A DNA stretch of 5,170 nt from CAYXPG01 sp964564845 (GTDB taxonomy: Bacteria > Planctomycetota > Phycisphaerae > Sedimentisphaerales > Anaerobacaceae). Under the pieces are notes generated by a model, which did no database searches, was not told the origin of the DNA, and was given only the letters and a program-made list of their open reading frames with translations. How positions within the stretch are numbered: position 1 is the first letter of the stretch; each line of letters starts with the position of its first letter. Where the stretch lies: assembly GCA_964564845.1 (NCBI GenBank), contig CAZMCN010000134.1, forward strand, positions 1 through 5,170, given 5' to 3'. Shown here in pieces: positions 1 through 5,141 of this stretch. The position numbers and the translations under genes were made by a program.

Positions 1-25
1 AGCGAATGGTTAACCTATCCAGCCG

Positions 26-48
26 TTCAATTAACATAAGACACAAGG
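26..48 (-). repeat. Left copy of a 23-bp inverted repeat bracketing the gene run
   Basis: Read on the minus strand, this begins CCTTGTGTCTTA, then four bases, then AATTGAA. The copy at 5119-5141 on the plus strand matches it at 20 of 23 positions, and the three mismatches are together in the middle. It also contains ATAAGAC on the plus strand (36-42), the same half-site found in the palindrome over the promoter. Whether it is a dispersed repeat, a regulatory site or chance is not known. Confidence 0.5.
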
Positions 49-77
49 AATTTTCTTTAAAAAATTTTAATTTAGAG

Positions 78-106
78 TTGACAAATTACTGAAATAGGAC
101 TATATT
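78..106 (+). promoter_or_regulatory. Sigma70-type promoter of the Rrf2-led operon
   Basis: There is a perfect -35 hexamer TTGACA (78-83), a 17-base spacer, and a -10 hexamer TATATT (101-106). An A/T-only-rich tract (about 49-75) lies just upstream and could act as an UP element. Transcription would start near 113-114, leaving a leader of roughly 33 bases before the ATG at 147. This is the only strong promoter I see in the window, so it probably drives at least the regulator, cupin and zinc-ribbon genes. Confidence 0.75.
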
Positions 107-114
107 GGTCTTAT
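94..114. promoter_or_regulatory. Candidate Rrf2/IscR-type operator overlapping the -10 element
   Basis: This is an imperfect palindrome, ATARGAC-N7-GTCYTAT, with arms at 94-100 and 108-114. The core GAC-TATATTG-GTC fits the published IscR type 1 core (GAC-TRWWWYA-GTC) except for one spacer base, but the outer flanks do not fit that consensus. It covers the -10 hexamer, so a bound protein would block RNA polymerase. The adjacent Rrf2 gene is the obvious candidate binder, giving autorepression (inference). Confidence 0.6.
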
Positions 115-146
115 ATAAAAAACATTATGGTTTTTAAGAAGCAAAG

Positions 147-575
147 ATGGATATTTTGAGGCGAAATACTGATTATGCTTTAAGGGCAATGGTAAATCTT
201 GCCCGCCACAAAGCTGGAGACTTGATATCGGTCAGGCAACTGACCTCTGATGGAGCTTTTCCTTATCAAATCGGCTGTAAGATACTGCAAAAGCTCCATA
301 AGGCCGGCCTAGTGGAAAGCTATATGGGGCAGAAGGGCGGATTTCGGTTGAGCAGAGAATCCTCAGAGGTTACTTTGGCGGAGATTATAGAGATTTTTCA
401 AGGCGGTATCAGGCTAAACAGGTGCATGCCGGGCGGGGAGGGTTGTAAACTACAACCGCAATGTCCTGTTAGCGTTAAGCTGAAAAGTCTCCAAAGGTAT
501 ATTGACGGCTATTTCGGCGGGATTACACTGGAGGAAATTTTGGACGGCAGTAAGACAGATGAGAAGAAAAAGTAA
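147..575 (+). CDS. Rrf2 family transcriptional regulator, probably Fe-S binding
   Basis: This is a 142-residue protein of normal Rrf2/IscR length. The N-terminal region has the family pattern of opening segment (residues 1-25), winged helix-turn-helix (about 28-56) and wing GQKGGFRLSR (61-70). The following helix ends in a cysteine cluster, C93-X6-C100-X5-C106. IscR, NsrR and RsrR carry their iron-sulfur cluster on three cysteines at this place (in IscR the spacing is X5/X5), so a cluster-based sensor of NO, iron-sulfur status or redox is likely. There is also C44 in the DNA-binding domain. It is the first gene behind the promoter at 78-106 and the palindrome at 94-114, consistent with autoregulation. 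The ribosome site is weak (AAGAAG at 136-141) but the start fits the family N terminus. The effector is unknown. The company of Hcp, as in NsrR- and HcpR-controlled genes, points to nitrosative stress, but that is inference. Confidence 0.9.
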   Translation: MDILRRNTDYALRAMVNLARHKAGDLISVRQLTSDGAFPYQIGCKILQKLHKAGLVESYMGQKGGFRLSRESSEVTLAEIIEIFQGGIRLNRCMPGGEGCKLQPQCPVSVKLKSLQRYIDGYFGGITLEEILDGSKTDEKKK

Positions 576-590
576 AAAAAGCGGTTACGA

Positions 591-596
591 AAGGAG
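591..596 (+). promoter_or_regulatory. Ribosome binding site AAGGAG that fixes the cupin start
   Basis: AAGGAG lies four bases before the ATG at 601. The longer open frame starting at 502 would overlap the Rrf2 gene by 74 bases, has no such site, and adds a Trp/Arg/Lys-rich stretch unlike cupins. The 601 start is therefore preferred. Confidence 0.75.
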
Positions 597-600
597 AAAG

Positions 601-951
601 ATGAGCGACAAGAACACGGACGAGAACGTACTGAAGGACTGCCTCGGTAAGCAGCGGCGATTGACCGAGTTGATTGAATATGCCGCTGATTCGATAGTAA
701 GCAAGACGATACTGGATAAGTCGGTCGGTACGATTACTCTTTTTGCTTTTGATAAGGGACAAAAGCTAAGCGAACATACTGTCCCTTACGATGCTGTTGT
801 GGAGGTACTCGATGGCAAAGTCAGATTAACGATAGGCGCAAAAGACCAGCAGGTTTCGACCGGAGAGATTATCATAATGCCTGGAAATGTGCCGCACTCG
901 GTCCTGGCGGTGGAGGATTTCAAGATGCTGCTGACGATGATTCGCGCATAA
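601..951 (+). CDS. Small single-domain cupin protein
   Basis: This is a 116-residue protein, with its start chosen at the ATG behind AAGGAG. Residues about 45-114 form one conserved cupin barrel. Motif 1 is G53-X5-H59 followed by VVEVLDG, a common variant in which the second histidine of HxH is Val61. Motif 2 is G88-X5-P94-G-N-V-P-H99. Metal binding, if any, would rest on H59, H99 and perhaps E68, so it may be weak or the protein may only bind a small ligand. There is no signal peptide or membrane segment, so it should be cytoplasmic. Its gene begins 25 bases after the Rrf2 stop and ends 30 bases before the zinc-ribbon gene, so it is very likely in the same transcript. Such small cupins often accompany redox and stress genes in anaerobes, but their reaction is not known and I assign none. 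Confidence 0.85.
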   Translation: MSDKNTDENVLKDCLGKQRRLTELIEYAADSIVSKTILDKSVGTITLFAFDKGQKLSEHTVPYDAVVEVLDGKVRLTIGAKDQQVSTGEIIIMPGNVPHSVLAVEDFKMLLTMIRA

Positions 952-981
952 CTGTTTTGTCGAATAATAAAGGAAAAAATT

Positions 982-1221
982 ATGGTCGGATGTCCCGGAT
1001 TGGATGGGAGATTTTGGAAGCCGGACGATATTTTTGAAGTTAAATGTCCCCGCTGCGGCAAGGCTATAGAGTTTTTCAAGGATGAGCCGAAAGTTAAATG
1101 CCGCAAATGCGGGCAAATGGTACTCAATCCCAGGATTGACCTCGGCTGTGCCAAATGGTGTCAATATGCCGAGCAATGCCTGGGTATTATGAAAAAAACG
1201 GGCAATGAAAAAGGGCAATAA
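982..1221 (+). CDS. Small eight-cysteine zinc-ribbon protein of unknown function
   Basis: This is a 79-residue protein starting at ATG with AGGA at 971-974. The centre is a classic zinc ribbon, C22-P-R-C25 and C40-R-K-C43. Around it lie a conserved-looking N-terminal CPGLDGRFWKPDDI (C4) and a C-terminal set C56-X3-C60-X5-C66 ending in an AEQCLG segment. The eight cysteines could make two metal sites: the ribbon, and a second one from C4, C56, C60 and C66 (inference). The N- and C-terminal segments remind me of small uncharacterised proteins in anaerobic bacteria. I do not know a function. No catalytic domain, signal or membrane helix is visible, and the last nine residues are Lys/Gly-rich and probably disordered. 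It lies between the cupin (30-base gap) and hcp (99-base gap). Its job could be metal or cluster handling, or protein-nucleic acid contact, but this is not shown. Confidence 0.85.
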   Translation: MVGCPGLDGRFWKPDDIFEVKCPRCGKAIEFFKDEPKVKCRKCGQMVLNPRIDLGCAKWCQYAEQCLGIMKKTGNEKGQ

Positions 1222-1320
1222 TAAAACTGAAAGTAACAATAGATTTGTAAAAATGTTATTTGGTGAAATCGGCTATTGAATATATACGTAGATATAGCTG
1301 AAAAATGAAAGGGGAAACTT

Positions 1321-2604
1321 ATGTTTTGCTATCAGTGTGAACAAACGGCAGGTGGTACGGGATGTACGAAAGTTGGGGTTTGCGGAAAAGATGAGGACAT
1401 TCTGAGTCTGCAGGATACGCTTATCTTCGGCCTCAAAGGCATCGCTGCTTATGCATATCACGCCCGTGAACTCGGTCAAAAAGACGAGCAGGTCGATGCA
1501 TTTATGCACGAGGCATTGTTTTCAACACTCACGAATGTAGATTTTGACCTGGCTCGTTACCTGGATCTGGTACTAAAGGCCGGCGAGATGAATTTTCGAG
1601 TTATGGAGATGCTCAACGATGCAAACACATCAGCTTTTGGCAATCCCACACCGGCAACGGTGGCAAGAGGTACCAAGGCAGGGCCGGGAATCGTTGTTAC
1701 CGGTCATGACCTGCTTGACCTTTATGAACTTTTAAAACAAACCGAGGGCAAGGGTATTAATATCTATACCCACGGCGAGATGCTGCCGGCTCACGGCTAT
1801 CCGGAGCTGAGAAAATTTAAGCATCTTGTCGGCAATTACGGGACAGCGTGGCAGAACCAGCGAAAAGAGTTTGATGATTTCAGCGGTGCGATTTTAGTAA
1901 CGACCAACTGTGTTATGATACCAAAAGACTCATACAAGGGCAGAATGTTTACCTGCGGGATAGCCGGTGTCGCAGGTGTAAAGCACATCAAGGATAGAGA
2001 ATTCAGCGAGGTAATTGAAAAGGCCTTGTCTGGGCCGCCGCTGCCTGAAAATCCGCAGGGCACTTTGAGCACGGGATTCCATTATACGGCGGTTCTTAAT
2101 ATGGCGGAAAAAATAGTCGAGATGGTAAAGGCGGGCAAGATTCGGCATTTCTTCTTTATCGGCGGCTGTGACGGCGCCAAGCCCGGGCGCAATTACTATA
2201 CCGAGTTTGCCGAGAAGGTGCCGGACGACTGTGTGATATTGACTGCAGCGTGCGGAAAATACCGATTAAATGCGTGTGACTACGGCGATATTGGGGGGAT
2301 TCCGCGTTTGCTCGATACAGGCCAGTGCAACGACTGCTACTCAGCAATTAAAATTGCATTGGCACTGGCTGAGGCATTTGATTGCGATGTGAACGCATTG
2401 CCTCTTTCACTGGTGGTATCATGGTATGAACAGAAAGCGGTGGCAATCCTGCTGACACTGCTGCATCTGGGAATAAAGAACATAAAGCTTGGTCCGAGTC
2501 TGCCAGCTTTTTTCAGTCCGAATGTACTGAATATATTAACCGAGAAATTTAATATCGGTTTAATCGGCAACGTCGATGAAGATATGGCTGCGATGCTGAA
2601 GTAA
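1321..2604 (+). CDS. hcp: Hydroxylamine reductase / hybrid cluster protein (prismane), short form
   Basis: Hcp is a cytoplasmic iron-sulfur enzyme, described as a hydroxylamine reductase and NO reductase and linked to protein S-nitrosylation. The N-terminal cysteine motif C3-X2-C6-X8-C15-X5-C21 has the spacing of strict-anaerobe enzymes and would hold the cubane cluster. All seven hybrid 4Fe-2O-2S cluster ligands are present by alignment to the Desulfovibrio protein from memory: H129, E153, C197, C283 (the persulfide cysteine, in GGCDG), C311, C336 and E370 (in WYEQKA). At 427 residues it is shorter than the usual 540-550. About 115 residues, the first three-helix bundle, are missing right after the cysteine motif, as in the class III proteins of archaea and some thermophiles. 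There is no frameshift, and the join is smooth, so this is a natural compact form. AAGGGG sits just before the ATG. No Hcr-type NADH reductase is adjacent; the ferredoxin-like gene starts 25 bases downstream. Confidence 0.96.
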   Translation: MFCYQCEQTAGGTGCTKVGVCGKDEDILSLQDTLIFGLKGIAAYAYHARELGQKDEQVDAFMHEALFSTLTNVDFDLARYLDLVLKAGEMNFRVMEMLNDANTSAFGNPTPATVARGTKAGPGIVVTGHDLLDLYELLKQTEGKGINIYTHGEMLPAHGYPELRKFKHLVGNYGTAWQNQRKEFDDFSGAILVTTNCVMIPKDSYKGRMFTCGIAGVAGVKHIKDREFSEVIEKALSGPPLPENPQGTLSTGFHYTAVLNMAEKIVEMVKAGKIRHFFFIGGCDGAKPGRNYYTEFAEKVPDDCVILTAACGKYRLNACDYGDIGGIPRLLDTGQCNDCYSAIKIALALAEAFDCDVNALPLSLVVSWYEQKAVAILLTLLHLGIKNIKLGPSLPAFFSPNVLNILTEKFNIGLIGNVDEDMAAMLK

Positions 2605-2629
2605 AATGTAATTGAAAAAGAGTTTCAAA

Positions 2630-2968
2630 ATGGTGTTGCGAAACATAGTAAAAATTGACCAGGAGAAATGCGACGGTTGCGGCCTGTGTGTCAATGCCTG
2701 CGCCGAAGGCGCAATAGAGATAATCGACGGCAAGGCAAAACCCGTCAGCGATATTTACTGTGACGGTCTCGGCGCCTGTATCGGGCAATGACCACAGGAT
2801 GCTATAACGATTGAAAAGCGGCAGGCCGCCGAATTTGACCGGCAGACAACAAAAGAGCACTTGGCCAAAAACAACACGGCTCAACCGCAAGGCGATAGCA
2901 AACAGCGAAGTGAAAATGACGTTCGAAGATGTTACAATAGATTTGCGCGGCAATATCAACAAAACTGA
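2630..2968 (+). CDS. Ferredoxin-like protein with in-frame TGA at a cluster cysteine (selenoprotein candidate or pseudogene)
   Basis: Reading from ATG, codons 1-53 encode a ferredoxin with motif 1 C14-X2-C17-X2-C20-X3-C24 and a partial motif 2, C44-DGLGA-C50-IGQ, where codon 54 (2789-2791) is TGA. The next residues, PQDAITIEKR and AAEFD, are what this family has after its last cysteine (normally ...C-P-x-G-A-I). The TGA therefore replaces exactly a cysteine, and the frame stays family-like to about codon 80. By analogy with 2[4Fe-4S] ferredoxins, position 54 would complete the cluster begun by C14, C17 and C20. L47 replaces the usual second cysteine of motif 2, so the other cluster has only C24, C44 and C50. 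After codon 82 the frame runs in a Gln/Asn/Arg-rich tail to a second TGA at 2966-2968, giving 112 codons. The gene follows hcp by 25 bases and could supply its electrons. It may be a selenoprotein, a one-base nonsense mutation, or a sequence error. If TGA stops translation, the product is 53 residues (2630-2791). Confidence 0.7.
2814..2836 (+). promoter_or_regulatory. Possible bacterial SECIS-like hairpin after the ferredoxin TGA
   Basis: In RNA, CGGC (2819-2822) pairs with GCCG (2828-2831) around a five-base loop AGGCC. Below it are a two-by-two purine internal loop and a short AAA/UUU stem (2814-2816 with 2834-2836). The loop starts 31 bases after the TGA and has G at its second position, like the AGGUCU loop of E. 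coli fdhF, though the distance is longer than in fdhF. The stem is short, a competing fold GCGG/CCGC exists, and the codons are constrained by protein sequence, so this is weak support only. Confidence 0.25.
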
Positions 2969-3025
2969 TACTGTTTGCGTTTGAGGGTTGACTAACACAG
3001 CGCCGAATAAATTGGGAGTATAACA

Positions 3026-3973
3026 ATGCAAAAGGCCGAAAGAAAAGTGGTTGTGATAGGAATTGGCTCTGTCGGCAGTACCTACATCTATGCATTAATG
3101 CATACCGGCCTTGCAAGAGAAATTGTACTGATTAGCCGTGACCAAAGAAAGGTTAAAGGGGAAGTTATGGACCTCGAACACGGCTTACCTTTCATTCCTC
3201 CTGTAAAGGTTCGTCCGGGTGATTATTCTGACTGTGCTGATGCGAACTTGATTGTTGTTACGGCCGGCGCCAAACAAATGCCGGGTCAGTCCCGCTCTGT
3301 GTTGGTCCAGCGCAATTCCGACATTGTTAAATCAATTTGTGATGAAATAAAAAAATACGATTCTGATGCCGTTCTGCTTATGGTGGCAAATCCGGTGGAT
3401 GCCTTAACCCAGGTGGCTTTAAATTGGCTCGGCTGGCCTCGCGAGCGTGTCATCGGTTCAGGAACCGTTCTTGACAGCGCTCGTTTTCGGTCTATGCTAA
3501 GCCAGCATTGCGGTATTGATACGCGAAACGTTCACGCTTATATTCTCGGCGAACACGGTGACAGCGAAGTCGCCGCCTGGAGTATGACACACGTCGCTGG
3601 TGTTCCTATGAAGAACTATTGTGTCATCTGCGGTGGTTGCGATTCTAAAAAGGAACATGAAAATATTGTCCACCGCGTTCGGGATTCAGCCTATCATATT
3701 ATCGACTACAAAGGTTCTACCTATTATGCTATTGGTCTGGCTCTGACCCGTATCTCCGGTGCAATTTTGCGGGATGAACACAGCATATTAACGGTCTCAT
3801 TGCTGCTTCAGGGCGAATACGATATTGATAATATCTGTCTTAGTGTCCCGTGTGTTGTCGGGCAAACCGGGGTTGAGCGTATTATAACGGCCTCACTTTC
3901 TGAGAACGAACAGCTCGCCTTTAAGGCCTCGGCTGAAACACTTCAAGAGATATTAGATGACATAAAGACTTAG
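3026..3973 (+). CDS. ldh: L-lactate dehydrogenase, possibly NADP(H)-preferring
   Basis: This enzyme interconverts pyruvate and L-lactate in the cytoplasm. It is a full-length 315-residue member of the LDH/MDH family. The Rossmann motif is G12-I-G14-S-V-G17. The catalytic set is Q84 (equivalent of Gln102, the lactate-type specificity residue that is Arg in malate dehydrogenases), R90 (Arg109), D150 (Asp168), R153 (Arg171) and H177 in the signature LGEHGDSE (His195). These identify LDH rather than MDH. The unusual point is the end of the second beta strand. NAD-dependent enzymes have a ribose-binding Asp there (as in LIDVN), but this protein has LISRD, that is S37-R38. That change typically favours NADP(H). 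GGGAG at 3014-3018 precedes the ATG by seven bases. It lies 57 bases after the ferredoxin frame ends and 59 bases before the permease. It could serve lactate fermentation or lactate use, or a related 2-hydroxyacid, and the direction cannot be read from sequence. Confidence 0.92.
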   Translation: MQKAERKVVVIGIGSVGSTYIYALMHTGLAREIVLISRDQRKVKGEVMDLEHGLPFIPPVKVRPGDYSDCADANLIVVTAGAKQMPGQSRSVLVQRNSDIVKSICDEIKKYDSDAVLLMVANPVDALTQVALNWLGWPRERVIGSGTVLDSARFRSMLSQHCGIDTRNVHAYILGEHGDSEVAAWSMTHVAGVPMKNYCVICGGCDSKKEHENIVHRVRDSAYHIIDYKGSTYYAIGLALTRISGAILRDEHSILTVSLLLQGEYDIDNICLSVPCVVGQTGVERIITASLSENEQLAFKASAETLQEILDDIKT

Positions 3974-4032
3974 TTTTGAACCAAGAAGAAGCAACAGAAA
4001 ATTAGCAAGTGATTTGAAAAGGACGGTGCATA

Positions 4033-5052
4033 ATGGCGGATTTCGCCAAATCGATAACGATTGATTTCTGGGCCACATTATCCGAGATGTCACCATATCT
4101 TCTGTTCGGCTTTTTGGTAGCGGGAATTCTTTCTGTGCTGATATCGCAGCGTATCGTGGAAAGACATCTGGGCGGCAGAGGAATATGGCCACTGCTGAAG
4201 GCATCGATTTTCGGTGTTCCGCTGCCTTTGTGCTCGTGTGGTGTGATACCGGTATCGATGTCACTTCACAAGCACGGAGCAAGTAAAGGTTCGGTGATAT
4301 CATTCCTGCTGTCCACTCCTCAGACCGGCGTTGACAGTATCTTTGTTACCTTGAGTCTTCTCGGTCCCGTTTTTGCGGTTTTCAGGCCTTTGGCGGCATT
4401 GGTGACCGGCATTGTCGGGGGCGGTCTTGTTGATGCTCTTGAGGGGGAAAGAGAGGACGGCGCACAGGCCCCGCCAAAATGTACGGACGAGTGCTGCGGC
4501 GGTGCAGAAAAGCATCATAAAATCAGAAGAGGATTAAAATACGGCTTCATTATCCTGCCGCGGGACATCGGCAAAGCGATGCTGGCCGGACTGTTGGTTG
4601 CTGCGGCTATCTCGGCGCTGGTGCCGGACGACTATTTTGTGGAAAAACTTGGAACCGGTATCTTTGCGATGGTGGTGATGATGTTTTTGGGCATACCGGT
4701 TTATGTTTGCGCAACGGCCTCGGTGCCTGTAGCGGCGGCGCTGATATTAAAGGGCCTGACGCCGGGAGCAGCATTGGTATTTCTTATGACCGGTCCTGCC
4801 ACCAACGCCGCATCATTTGTAACCATCTGGAAAACTTTAGGAGCCAGAACCGCAATAACCTACCTTGTTACCGTGGCAGGATGTGCGCTTTTGGGCGGGA
4901 TTTTGCTGGATTTTATTGCCGCCGGGCTTGACTTTGAAATAGCCACTCGCCCGGGGTGGATGCTGCCGACAGTTATTAAATACATCTCGGCCGTTGTGCT
5001 ATTGGCGGTTTTGCTGTTTGCAATATTCAGCAAAAGAAAAACAGCCGACTAA
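4033..5052 (+). CDS. ArsP/SO_0444-type permease, probable heavy-metal efflux transporter
   Basis: This is a 339-residue integral membrane protein of the COG0701 (DUF318/ArsP-like) permease family. It has two homologous halves. Each carries the family's re-entrant-type signature: PLPLCSCGVIPV (residues 63-74, with C67 and C69) followed by STPQTGVDS in the first half, and GIPVYVCATASVPVA (220-234, C226) followed by TGPATNAAS in the second. I count about eight or nine hydrophobic segments, with a cytoplasmic-looking hydrophilic loop at about 136-175. That loop holds C150-X3-C154-C155-X5-H161-H162, a metal-binding patch typical of the SO_0444 branch linked to Cu/Zn efflux; other family members export organoarsenicals. 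The start is the ATG at 4033, with AAAAGGA at 4016-4022. There is no signal peptide, and the first helix begins near residue 20. It follows ldh by 59 bases with no visible terminator, so it may be co-transcribed. Substrate metal is uncertain. Confidence 0.88.
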   Translation: MADFAKSITIDFWATLSEMSPYLLFGFLVAGILSVLISQRIVERHLGGRGIWPLLKASIFGVPLPLCSCGVIPVSMSLHKHGASKGSVISFLLSTPQTGVDSIFVTLSLLGPVFAVFRPLAALVTGIVGGGLVDALEGEREDGAQAPPKCTDECCGGAEKHHKIRRGLKYGFIILPRDIGKAMLAGLLVAAAISALVPDDYFVEKLGTGIFAMVVMMFLGIPVYVCATASVPVAAALILKGLTPGAALVFLMTGPATNAASFVTIWKTLGARTAITYLVTVAGCALLGGILLDFIAAGLDFEIATRPGWMLPTVIKYISAVVLLAVLLFAIFSKRKTAD

Positions 5053-5118
5053 GCAATAGTTCACCTGTAAATCTGACCATCGAAAAGTTACTTGATTTAT
5101 CTTCTAACTAAACTTTTG

Positions 5119-5141
5119 CCTTGTGTCTTAACATAATTGAA
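5119..5141 (+). repeat. Right copy of the 23-bp inverted repeat
   Basis: This starts CCTTGTGTCTTA and ends AATTGAA, matching the minus strand of 26-48 at 20 of 23 positions. It lies 66 bases after the permease stop in a gene-free AT-rich tail. Sequence outside the 23 bases is not obviously similar between the two copies, so this is not a long terminal repeat of a mobile element as far as can be seen here. Confidence 0.5.

Noticed and set aside
502..600. Longer N terminus for the cupin, starting at the ATG at 502
   Set aside because: It overlaps the Rrf2 coding region by 74 bases, has no ribosome site, and adds residues unlike cupins. The ATG at 601 has AAGGAG four bases upstream.
786..1239. 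Minus-strand open frames opposite the cupin and zinc-ribbon genes
   Set aside because: They lie opposite well-supported genes, show no recognisable domains and no ribosome sites. The same holds for minus-strand frames opposite hcp, the ferredoxin and the permease.
1234..1295. Promoter, FNR/CRP-like site (ACAA-N5-TTGT) and 16-base near-palindrome (1280-1295) upstream of hcp
   Set aside because: No good -35/-10 pair with normal spacing is visible, the half-sites are in the wrong orientation for FNR/CRP, and the region is AT-rich enough to give such symmetry by chance.
2789..2791. Whole-genome reassignment of TGA to an amino acid
   Set aside because: All other genes have family-normal lengths with TAA or TAG stops and use TGG for Trp. 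A Trp or Gly reading would not suit a cysteine ligand position.
2916..2984. Separate 22-codon gene starting at the ATG at 2916
   Set aside because: It has no convincing ribosome site, is very short, and overlaps the ferredoxin frame. It is kept only as a hint of a frameshift in the findings.
2988..3013. TTGACT with TAAATT as a promoter for ldh
   Set aside because: The spacing is only about 14 bases, too short for a normal sigma70 promoter.
3026..3973. Malate dehydrogenase instead of lactate dehydrogenase
   Set aside because: The specificity residue is Gln (Q84), not Arg, and the signature is GEHGD rather than the malate-type GGHGD.
5083..5117. AAAAGTT/AACTTTT inverted repeat as a terminator after the permease
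   Set aside because: The stem is only seven A/T-rich pairs with a 21-base loop and no proper T tract after it.
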